Shown: positions 42,350-48,209 of the stretch, piece by piece
Layout: every line of letters begins with the position of its first letter
Numbering within the stretch: position 1 is the first letter of the stretch
Assembly: GCF_019459225.1 (NCBI RefSeq)
Contig: NZ_JAIAZY010000037.1
Location: 1 to 48,209 of the forward strand
Direction of reading: 5' to 3'
DNA from: Bacillus sp. IITD106
GTDB lineage: Bacteria; Bacillota; Bacilli; Bacillales; Bacillaceae_C
Length of the DNA stretch: 48,209 nucleotides
The notes under the pieces: generated by a model
What the model saw: the letters and a program-made list of their open reading frames with translations, nothing else
The model's database searches: none
Told to the model about the DNA's origin: nothing
Translations under genes and position numbers: made by a program

Positions 42350-42809
42350 ACTTTACTGGATCTTTTCGGTCCCAACGTACTGTAAAGATAACGTGATTTT
42401 TCTTTTTATTTAATTCAGGAAAGGCTTCGGATATAAATTGTTTTTGAGCTTGAATTTGTTCAGCAATAAATCCAGCTTCAAGAGTAAAGCAAGGTTCGGA
42501 GTTCATCTGTACTCTTCTCTCTACTATATTTCCTTTAAGCTCGAACTTCATCTCATTTTTATTTTCATCCATTAAATCTAACTCACCCCAAGAAGCTTCT
42601 TTGAAGAAGGAAGTAATTTCTTGGATAGAGAGAAGTGGAAATTTACGGGCAAGGTGTTTTCCAGCCCAATAAGAGATTTCATGTGTATCCTTGCCGAGAA
42701 TTCCCGGAACTAAGATATCCCGAACCAACTCATATCCAAAGATAGGAATATTCATTTGGCTGTAGGTTTCAGGTGAATTATGAGGTCCTTGTTTCGTTGT
42801 TGATTGCAC
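42348..42809 (-). CDS. yslB: YslB family protein (DUF2507)
   Basis: A 153-residue cytosolic protein recognised from MNIPIFGYELVRDILVPGILGKDTHEISYWAGKHLARKFPL and the C-terminal CFTLEAGFIAEQIQAQ segment, the DUF2507 pattern with resemblance to V4R-like ligand-binding folds. Function unknown. GTG 42809 follows AAGAGGGGATTACA on the minus strand. It lies between lysC and sdhC as in B. subtilis, here convergent with lysC. The interval 42810-42925 to sdh shows only AT-rich sequence with no clear feature. Confidence 0.85.
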   Translation of the reverse strand: MQSTTKQGPHNSPETYSQMNIPIFGYELVRDILVPGILGKDTHEISYWAGKHLARKFPLLSIQEITSFFKEASWGELDLMDENKNEMKFELKGNIVERRVQMNSEPCFTLEAGFIAEQIQAQKQFISEAFPELNKKKNHVIFTVRWDRKDPVK

Positions 42810-42925
42810 TGTAATCCCCTCTTTCTCTATGACCTATTATATACAAAAAGGACCTGTTTTGAAAAAAAATTTAGCAAATGGACAGAATTAATATATGAAG
42901 GGGTATCATTTTACAGAACTTAAAT

Positions 42926-42969
42926 CGTCAAGCCGTTGCCTTGACGCTTCCGGTAGTCGGGAGTAGAAT
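42926..42969 (+). promoter_or_regulatory. sdhCAB promoter with an overlapping palindrome
   Basis: TTGACG (42941-42946), 17 bp, TAGAAT (42964-42969) form a SigA-type promoter. CGTCAAG (42926-42932) and CTTGACG (42940-42946) make a perfect 7-bp inverted repeat with a 7-nt spacer covering the -35, a plausible operator. The leader to sdhC is about 105 nt. Confidence 0.65.
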
Positions 42970-43077
42970 GGATATGTCACATAATTGTTATAAACATTTT
43001 GTGTTGTTTGGCTTGCGTATATTTTCGAACACACATTGTCTGCAACACAGAGTCTTAACTACTAAGGGGGGTAAATT

Positions 43078-43710
43078 GTGGCAGGTAAAAACGAGTTTTA
43101 TTGGCGTAGGCTGCATTCTTTATTGGGTGTTATACCAGTTGGAATCTTTTTGGTGCAGCATTTAATAGTGAACCATTTTGCTACGCAGGGTGAGGAGGCT
43201 TTTAATAAAGCTTCAGGATTTATGGGTAATCTTCCATTTGTCATATTCCTTGAATTCGCAGTTATTTACATACCTATTCTCTTTCATGGAATTCTTGGAC
43301 TTTATATTGCATTCGCGGCAAATAATAATCCAACTAAACTAAGCTTTTTTAGAAATTGGATGTTCACCATACAGCGAATCACCGGCGTTATATTATTGGC
43401 TTTTATTGCATGGCATGTATGGGAAACTCGAATTCAAAAAGCCTTTTTTGATGTTGAAGTAAATTTTGATATGATGGCGAATATTTTATCCAATCCAGTT
43501 GCACTAGTTTTATACTTTATTGGAATTCTTTCTGCTACATTCCATCTATCCAATGGATTATGGTCTTTTCTTGTTAGATGGGGAATTACACAATCGCCTA
43601 CCTCTCAACGAGTTTCTTCTTGGGTAATGGGGGTATTTTTCGTAATAATTTCAGTAATAGGTATTCGTGCGGCATTAGCATTCGTGTATCCTGAACTTTT
43701 CGTTGGGTAA
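43078..43710 (+). CDS. sdhC: Succinate dehydrogenase cytochrome b558 subunit
   Basis: The membrane anchor of complex II, binding two haem b and menaquinone. The 210-residue protein has five membrane segments. Haem-ligand histidine candidates lie in RRLHSLLGVIPVGIFLVQHL, HGILGLYIAF, AWHVWETR and FHLSNGLWSF. GTG 43078 after AAGGGGGG gives MAGKNEFYWRRLHSLLG, aligned with B. subtilis SdhC. It heads sdhCAB; in B. subtilis translation is repressed by the small RNA FsrA under iron limitation at this start region, which cannot be judged here. Confidence 0.96.
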   Translation: MAGKNEFYWRRLHSLLGVIPVGIFLVQHLIVNHFATQGEEAFNKASGFMGNLPFVIFLEFAVIYIPILFHGILGLYIAFAANNNPTKLSFFRNWMFTIQRITGVILLAFIAWHVWETRIQKAFFDVEVNFDMMANILSNPVALVLYFIGILSATFHLSNGLWSFLVRWGITQSPTSQRVSSWVMGVFFVIISVIGIRAALAFVYPELFVG

Positions 43711-43757
43711 GGGTGCCCGATTGGATTGTACAACTGTGAAAAGGAGTGAGTCATACG

Positions 43758-45518
43758 ATGAGTAATGGGAAAATCATCGTAGTCGGTGGTGGATTAGCCG
43801 GCTTGATGGCAACGATAAAAATAGCAGAAGAAGGTAAACAAGTAGATCTTTTTTCTCTTGTACCAGTAAAACGTTCCCACTCTGTATGTGCACAGGGTGG
43901 AATTAATGGAGCAGTAAATACGAAAGGTGAAGGAGACTCTCCTTGGATCCATTTTGATGATACAGTATATGGTGGAGACTTTTTAGCCAATCAACCGCCT
44001 GTTAAGGCAATGTGTGAGGCTGCTCCTGGGATTATCAATTTATTCGATAGAATGGGTGTTATGTTTAATAGGACGCCAGAAGGGTTACTTGATTTCCGTC
44101 GTTTTGGCGGTACTCAGCATCATCGTACAGCATTTGCTGGAGCTACAACTGGTCAGCAATTGTTGTATGCATTGGACGAGCAAGTTCGTCGACATGAAGT
44201 GGCTGGCCTCGTAAATAAATATGAAGGCTGGGATTTTCTCGGAATCATCCAAGATGATGCAGGAGTTTGTCGAGGTGTTGTAGCTCAAAATATGACCTCT
44301 ATGGAAATCAAGTCATTCCCAGCAGATGCCGTCATTATGGCAACTGGAGGACCTGGAATTATTTTTGGCAAATCTACAAACTCTGTTATTAATACAGGTT
44401 CTGCTGCATCTATTGTGTATCAACAAGGCGCGGCTTATGCAAATGGCGAATTTATTCAAATCCATCCAACTGCTATCCCTGGTGATGATAAACTACGTTT
44501 GATGAGTGAATCAGCACGTGGAGAAGGCGGTAGAATTTGGACGTATAAAGATGGGAAGCCATGGTATTTCTTAGAAGAAAAATATCCTGCATATGGTAAC
44601 CTTGTTCCTCGTGATATCGCTACACGGGAAATTTTCCATGTTTGCGTAGATATGAAGCTTGGTATTAATGGCGAAAACATGGTATATCTTGATCTTTCTC
44701 ATAAAGACCCGCATGAACTAGATGTGAAACTCGGCGGTATCATCGAAATATATGAGAAATTTACTGGAGAAGATCCGCATAAAGTACCGATGAAAATTTT
44801 CCCTGCCGTTCATTATTCTATGGGGGGTCTATGGGTTGATTATAATCAGCATACAAATATTGAAGGATTATTTGCTGCGGGAGAATGTGATTATTCACAG
44901 CATGGCGCTAACCGTTTAGGCGCAAACTCTCTTCTATCAGCGGTATATGGTGGAATGGTTGCTGGACCTGAAGCAGTCAAATATATTAATGGGCTAGAAA
45001 AAAGCTCAGATGCTTTCTCATCTTCTTTATTTGAAAATGCAGCGAAACACGAAAAAGAAAAGTTTGCTAATATCATGTCTATGGATGGAACCGAAAATGC
45101 TTACGTTCTTCATAAGGAACTTGGAGAATGGATGACCAATAATGTAACCGTTGTTCGTTACAATGATAAATTGCAAGAAACAGACAATAAAATCCAAGAA
45201 TTATTGGAACGTTGGAAAAATATTAATATTAACGATACAACTACTTGGAGTAATCAAGGAGCGCTATTTACAAGACAATTGTATAATATGCTTCAGCTTT
45301 CACGCGTCATTACAATCGGTGCTTTAAATCGTAATGAGAGCCGTGGAGCCCATTACAAACCAGATTTCCCAGATCGTAATGATGATGAATGGTTAAAAAC
45401 GACCATTGCAAATTATAATTCAAGTACAAATAATCCTGAATTTAGCTATGAGGATGTGGATGTTTCTCTCATTAAACCTCGTAAACGCGACTATTCAAAA
45501 CAGAAAGAAGTGAAATAA
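43758..45518 (+). CDS. sdhA: Succinate dehydrogenase flavoprotein subunit
   Basis: Oxidises succinate to fumarate in the citric acid cycle and passes electrons to SdhB. The 586-residue protein starts with the FAD-binding IIVVGGGLAGLMATIKIAEEG. HSVCAQGGINGAVNTKGEGDS carries the flavin-attachment region; the RRFGGTQHHRTAFAGATTGQ and HPTAIPGDDKLRLMSESARGEGG segments are typical of the Bacillus enzyme. The active-site arginine region is GECDYSQHGANRLGANSLL. I chose ATG 43758 (MSNGKIIVVGGG) over the in-frame GTG 43746, which overlaps AAAGGAG. sdhB follows at once. Confidence 0.97.
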   Translation: MSNGKIIVVGGGLAGLMATIKIAEEGKQVDLFSLVPVKRSHSVCAQGGINGAVNTKGEGDSPWIHFDDTVYGGDFLANQPPVKAMCEAAPGIINLFDRMGVMFNRTPEGLLDFRRFGGTQHHRTAFAGATTGQQLLYALDEQVRRHEVAGLVNKYEGWDFLGIIQDDAGVCRGVVAQNMTSMEIKSFPADAVIMATGGPGIIFGKSTNSVINTGSAASIVYQQGAAYANGEFIQIHPTAIPGDDKLRLMSESARGEGGRIWTYKDGKPWYFLEEKYPAYGNLVPRDIATREIFHVCVDMKLGINGENMVYLDLSHKDPHELDVKLGGIIEIYEKFTGEDPHKVPMKIFPAVHYSMGGLWVDYNQHTNIEGLFAAGECDYSQHGANRLGANSLLSAVYGGMVAGPEAVKYINGLEKSSDAFSSSLFENAAKHEKEKFANIMSMDGTENAYVLHKELGEWMTNNVTVVRYNDKLQETDNKIQELLERWKNININDTTTWSNQGALFTRQLYNMLQLSRVITIGALNRNESRGAHYKPDFPDRNDDEWLKTTIANYNSSTNNPEFSYEDVDVSLIKPRKRDYSKQKEVK

Positions 45519-45520
45519 TG

Positions 45521-46288
45521 ATGAGTGAAAATAAAAAGGTCACCTTTATCATAACTCGTCAAGATAATCCTGAATCACACCCATATGAGGAAAAGTTTGT
45601 GTTGGATTATCGTCCAAATATGAATGTAATTTCTGCATTAATGGAGATCCGCCGAAATCCAGTTAATGCAGAAGGCAAGAAAACAACCCCAGTTGCTTGG
45701 GATATGAACTGTTTGGAAGAGGTGTGTGGAGCCTGTTCGATGGTGATTAATGGACAGCCCCGCCAATCATGTACTGCGCTTGTCGATAAGCTTGAACAAC
45801 CGATTCGGTTAGCACCTATGAGCACATTCCCAGTAGTTCGTGACCTTGTTATTGACAGAAGCAGGATGTTTGATTCATTAAAGAAAATTAAAGCGTGGAT
45901 TCCGATTGATGGAACATATGATCTTGGACCCGGACCACGTATGCCAGAGCGTAGACGTCAGTGGGCGTATGAATTATCTAAATGTATGACTTGCGGTGTA
46001 TGCTTGGAAGCATGTCCAAATGTTAATAGCAAAACTAACTTTATTGGACCAGCATTCCTTTCACTCGTTCGTTTATATAATGCACATCCAACTGGAGCGA
46101 TGAACAAGGATGAGCGTTTAGAGGCATTAATGGATGAGGGTGGAATTTCACAATGTGGAAACTCACAGAACTGTGTTGAAGTATGTCCAAAAGGAATTCC
46201 TCTAACTACATCGATTGCAGCTATGAACCGTGCTACAAACATTCATATGTTCAAAAACTTCTTCGGAAGCGACCATATGGTAGATTAA
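45521..46288 (+). CDS. sdhB: Succinate dehydrogenase iron-sulfur subunit
   Basis: Transfers electrons from SdhA to haem and menaquinone through three iron-sulfur clusters. The 255-residue protein has the [2Fe-2S] cysteines in CLEEVCGACSMVI and RQSCTAL, then C-terminal ferredoxin motifs CMTCGVCLEACPN and CGNSQNCVEVCPKGIP. Two adjacent ATG codons overlap the sdhA stop; I chose the second (MSENKKVTFIITRQDN), which matches B. subtilis. The overlap implies coupled translation with sdhA. End of the operon, followed by a strong terminator. Confidence 0.97.
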   Translation: MSENKKVTFIITRQDNPESHPYEEKFVLDYRPNMNVISALMEIRRNPVNAEGKKTTPVAWDMNCLEEVCGACSMVINGQPRQSCTALVDKLEQPIRLAPMSTFPVVRDLVIDRSRMFDSLKKIKAWIPIDGTYDLGPGPRMPERRRQWAYELSKCMTCGVCLEACPNVNSKTNFIGPAFLSLVRLYNAHPTGAMNKDERLEALMDEGGISQCGNSQNCVEVCPKGIPLTTSIAAMNRATNIHMFKNFFGSDHMVD

Positions 46289-46602
46289 GCAATACAGGGA
46301 TTACCCTTTTTCGGGTAATCCCTGTTGTTTTTTATTATAAGAGATTCAAAAGATAGCATATACAAAACCATTGAAACTAATTCACTTTGCAATTTATGAG
46401 CACGTAAATTTAGATTCTCCAATTTAGCATTGGTTTCTTCTTGTCGATCTCGGATAGCTTTTTTCGTTTCCACAGATTCAAAGCGATTGTTCACTAGACC
46501 ATCAAAGCGACGCTTTATACCGTCAACACGTTGATCTAAATTATCAAAACGATGATCTAGGGCTTCAACACGAAAGCAATCATTCTTACACCTGCAGAAC
46601 AT
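46285..46602 (-). pseudogene. Decayed paralogue of the coiled-coil gene at 47744-48094
   Basis: The minus-strand frame encodes NNRFESVETK, then RDRQEETNAKLENLNLRAHKLQSELVS, which lines up with NNRFESVGTK and LQERQQLADAKMENLTLDVHKVHSEIVS of the intact gene. About 18 residues between the two blocks are missing here. The N-terminus does not match beyond the heptads LDHRFDNLDQRVDGI, the C-terminus runs through the sdhB terminator, and no ribosome binding site precedes the ATG. I therefore treat it as a remnant. Confidence 0.7.
46295..46332 (+). terminator. Intrinsic terminator after sdhB
   Basis: CAGGGATTACCC (46295-46306) pairs perfectly with GGGTAATCCCTG (46313-46324), followed by TTGTTTTTT. 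Confidence 0.92.
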
Positions 46603-46661
46603 AGGTTGTTTGAGGAATTAAAAAACATCTCTCTATACTCCATGACTTAGCTTCTGATCAA

Positions 46662-46697
46662 GGAAAAAAATAAAAGAACTCATTATTACAGTTCTTT
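46662..46697 (-). terminator. Terminator of the exonuclease gene
   Basis: On the minus strand AAAGAACT (46697-46690) pairs with AGTTCTTT (46680-46673), then TATTTTTTT. The stop codon lies within the loop. Confidence 0.75.
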
Positions 46698-47636
46698 ACT
46701 AACAGTTTGGCTCACTATCGATTTAAAATCATCTTCATCAAGAATTTTTATGTTTTTACCTTTTTCAATAAACTCATATGCTTTTCTTTCCTTGGAACTG
46801 AGTCCACTTTTTCCAACTACATTTTTATCTTGTTTTCCGACTACAAGATAATCAGTGGCTCCACTTACTCCACTTTTAATTTTACCTCCAAGATTAACGA
46901 CCATCTGCATTGCATCTCTACGATCTAAAGTAATTAACTCCCCAGTGAAAACGACATTCTTGTTGTATAACGGATGCTTGTCATCAAAATTTTCTGTAGT
47001 TGCAACAATATCCGAAACCGTTACTTTTCTAAAATTTTTACGTGTTCTAAAAGTAGAGTTGGTCTTCAATTCTGTGAAATTTCTAATAGGGATTGAGGGG
47101 AATGTGCTTAAGTATGTATGAATAGATCTTCTTCTTTTCGTTTCTATAGATTTGATTACAAGTTCAGCACATGCCTTTGCATCGGAAAGCGCATTATGGT
47201 GATCATCTAATTTTATCCCGAATCTTTCAGTTCTCTCTTTTAAGGAGTTCCCAATTCCTTCCCCTCTACAAGCTCGAGTGCTAATTGTAATGCTGTCTAT
47301 GTATTTGAATTCTGGCATATTAAAAGAATAAGTAGATAAGCAATTTTTAAGAACGCTCATATCGAATTGAGCATTATGGGCAATGATATAGTTTTCTGAA
47401 TTAAAATGGTGTGAAATTTCATTCCAAACTTCATCAAATTTTGGAGAATTCTTTATGTCTTCCAATGAAAGACCGTGTATCTTTGAAAAATCTGGATCTA
47501 TTACTAATGTCGGTGGCTGAATTAAGAAATACTTTTGATCTATAATCTTATTATTTTGGACAAATACGAGACCCATCGAGCATGCACTATCAAGTTGATT
47601 ATTTGCAATCTCAAAATCAATTGTAATAAAATCCAT
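46686..47636 (-). CDS. DEDDh 3'-5' exonuclease with C-terminal BRCT domain (DNA Pol III epsilon-like)
   Basis: A 316-residue protein. The N-terminal exonuclease domain (about 1-165) shows ExoI FITIDFEIAN (D and E), ExoII IIAHNAQFDMSVL and ExoIII DDHHNALSDAKACAELV with the DEDDh histidine. The C-terminal BRCT domain (about 220-310) reads NVVFTGELITLDRRDAMQMVVNLGGKIKSGVSGATDYLVVG, as in NAD-dependent ligases. Such proteins are common in Firmicutes; a role in DNA repair is likely but not proven. The ATG at 47636 is 7 nt after GGAGGGC; ATG 47642 is too close. It is flanked by an intact and a decayed coiled-coil gene, on the strand opposite to the sdh operon. Confidence 0.88.
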   Translation of the reverse strand: MDFITIDFEIANNQLDSACSMGLVFVQNNKIIDQKYFLIQPPTLVIDPDFSKIHGLSLEDIKNSPKFDEVWNEISHHFNSENYIIAHNAQFDMSVLKNCLSTYSFNMPEFKYIDSITISTRACRGEGIGNSLKERTERFGIKLDDHHNALSDAKACAELVIKSIETKRRRSIHTYLSTFPSIPIRNFTELKTNSTFRTRKNFRKVTVSDIVATTENFDDKHPLYNKNVVFTGELITLDRRDAMQMVVNLGGKIKSGVSGATDYLVVGKQDKNVVGKSGLSSKERKAYEFIEKGKNIKILDEDDFKSIVSQTVSKEL

Positions 47637-47683
47637 TTTCATGCCCTCCTATATTCATAGTTGAAATTTCCTAAGTAACTTTT

Positions 47684-47712
47684 AAAATAAACACAATCGC
47701 AAATGATTGTGT
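47684..47712 (-). terminator. Possible terminator of the coiled-coil gene
   Basis: ACACAATC (47691-47698) pairs with GATTGTGT (47705-47712); on the minus strand it is followed by TTATTTTAAA. The T-run is imperfect. Confidence 0.5.
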
Positions 47713-47743
47713 AAAACATAGCCATATTAATTTATTTTACTTG

Positions 47744-48094
47744 TCACTTTGCTTGTTCTTTTCGTAGTTTAAAAATCTCTAATTCATTCTTAGATGTTTT
47801 TTGATAAGTGAATTCGATGTCATCTTTAATATCAGCAATAGCATCTTTAACGGAAACTATCTCACTATGCACTTTATGGACATCTAGAGTAAGATTCTCC
47901 ATTTTAGCATCCGCAAGCTGTTGACGCTCTTGAAGTTCCGTAACTTGTTCAGCTGTTGTGGCGACCTGATTGGAGATATTATCTAATTTTGTTCCAACTG
48001 ACTCAAAACGATTGTTCATTACAGATTCTAGACCTTCAACAAGTTGATTCAATCCTTTCAATTCACTTAATATTAAATCTAGCTTTTGTTCCAT
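47744..48094 (-). CDS. Small coiled-coil protein of unknown function
   Basis: A 116-residue protein that is almost entirely heptad helix: LDLILSELKGLNQLVEGLESVMNNRF, then VGTKLDNISNQVATTAEQVTELQERQ, and a lysine/glutamate-rich tail (ELEIFKLRKEQAK). No membrane segment, cysteine or enzyme motif is visible. AGGAGGATTCC precedes the ATG on the minus strand, a strong ribosome binding site. I recall many similar short heptad proteins in Bacillus genomes without known function. It lies upstream of the exonuclease gene with a possible terminator between. The stretch 48095-48209 holds only its upstream region, with no clear promoter. Confidence 0.75.
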   Translation of the reverse strand: MEQKLDLILSELKGLNQLVEGLESVMNNRFESVGTKLDNISNQVATTAEQVTELQERQQLADAKMENLTLDVHKVHSEIVSVKDAIADIKDDIEFTYQKTSKNELEIFKLRKEQAK

Positions 48095-48209
48095 ATGGAA
48101 TCCTCCTAACTTTGCAATTATAATTTAGTTATCTTAATAATTGTGACTGATAAACTAGATTTAACAGTTTCCGATAAATAATATTTTACACTTTTAAACT
48201 CGGATGGTT

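Overview
The window is a chromosomal segment of a low-GC, spore-forming Firmicute of the Bacillaceae. Gene order and protein sequence follow the Bacillus subtilis polA-to-sdhB region closely. Support comes from sporulation genes (sspI, ytaF, ytxC), Gram-positive regulation (two T-boxes, an L20 leader, a lysine riboswitch, a SigW-type promoter, a FadR operator) and AGGAGG ribosome binding sites with frequent GTG/TTG starts. It is not B. subtilis itself: gapB and speD are missing between coaE and nrdR, accessory genes have been added, and several repeat families occupy the intergenic spaces. A Cytobacillus/Mesobacillus/Neobacillus-like genome is a reasonable guess, but genus cannot be settled by eye.

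Layout. 0-1 kb: the end of a NERD-domain gene and a 21-bp tandem repeat. 1-9.8 kb: replication and repair block polA-mutM-ytaF-coaE, then nrdR-dnaB-dnaI-ytxC. 9.8-14.4 kb: translation block with T-box-controlled thrS, a YusW-like lipoprotein gene on the opposite strand, and infC-rpmI-rplT behind an L20-type attenuator; infC appears to start at ATT. 14.4-18.5 kb: a 51-bp tandem repeat, ysdA, a TVP38-family gene, SigW-type ysdB, an all-alpha dUTPase, ysdC and sspI. 18.5-23.2 kb: ysgA and T-box-controlled pheS-pheT. 23.7-25.3 kb: an accessory pair, one unknown exported protein and one lipoprotein of the PQQ-dependent sugar dehydrogenase fold. 25.3-32 kb: rnhC, zapA, cvpA, polX, mutS2, yshE. 32-38.3 kb: a putative 26-residue membrane peptide, an oxidoreductase, and the fatty-acid beta-oxidation set lcfA / fadR-fadB-etfB-etfA with a FadR operator downstream of the fadR promoter. 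38.3-46.3 kb: trxA, uvrC, riboswitch-controlled lysC (with an internal start for the beta subunit), yslB and sdhCAB. After sdhB the familiar gene order stops: a BRCT-containing DEDDh exonuclease lies between an intact coiled-coil gene and a decayed paralogue.

The most unusual material is non-coding. A modular repeat occurs as two near-complete copies of about 330-340 bp in opposite orientation (17.9-18.2 and 23.3-23.65 kb) on either side of the sspI-ysgA-pheST segment. The two copies differ by a paired substitution in one hairpin arm. Shorter forms or remnants lie in the nrdR leader, inside the pheS T-box between its stems and the antiterminator, and just before the 26-residue ORF. Two coding-multiple tandem repeats (21 bp and 51 bp), a palindrome overlapping the sdh promoter, a nested inverted repeat between the lysine riboswitch and lysC, and a hairpin that could hide the ytaF ribosome binding site are the other features not explained by standard annotation. 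All assignments come from reading the sequence and from memory of the families; no database search was run.
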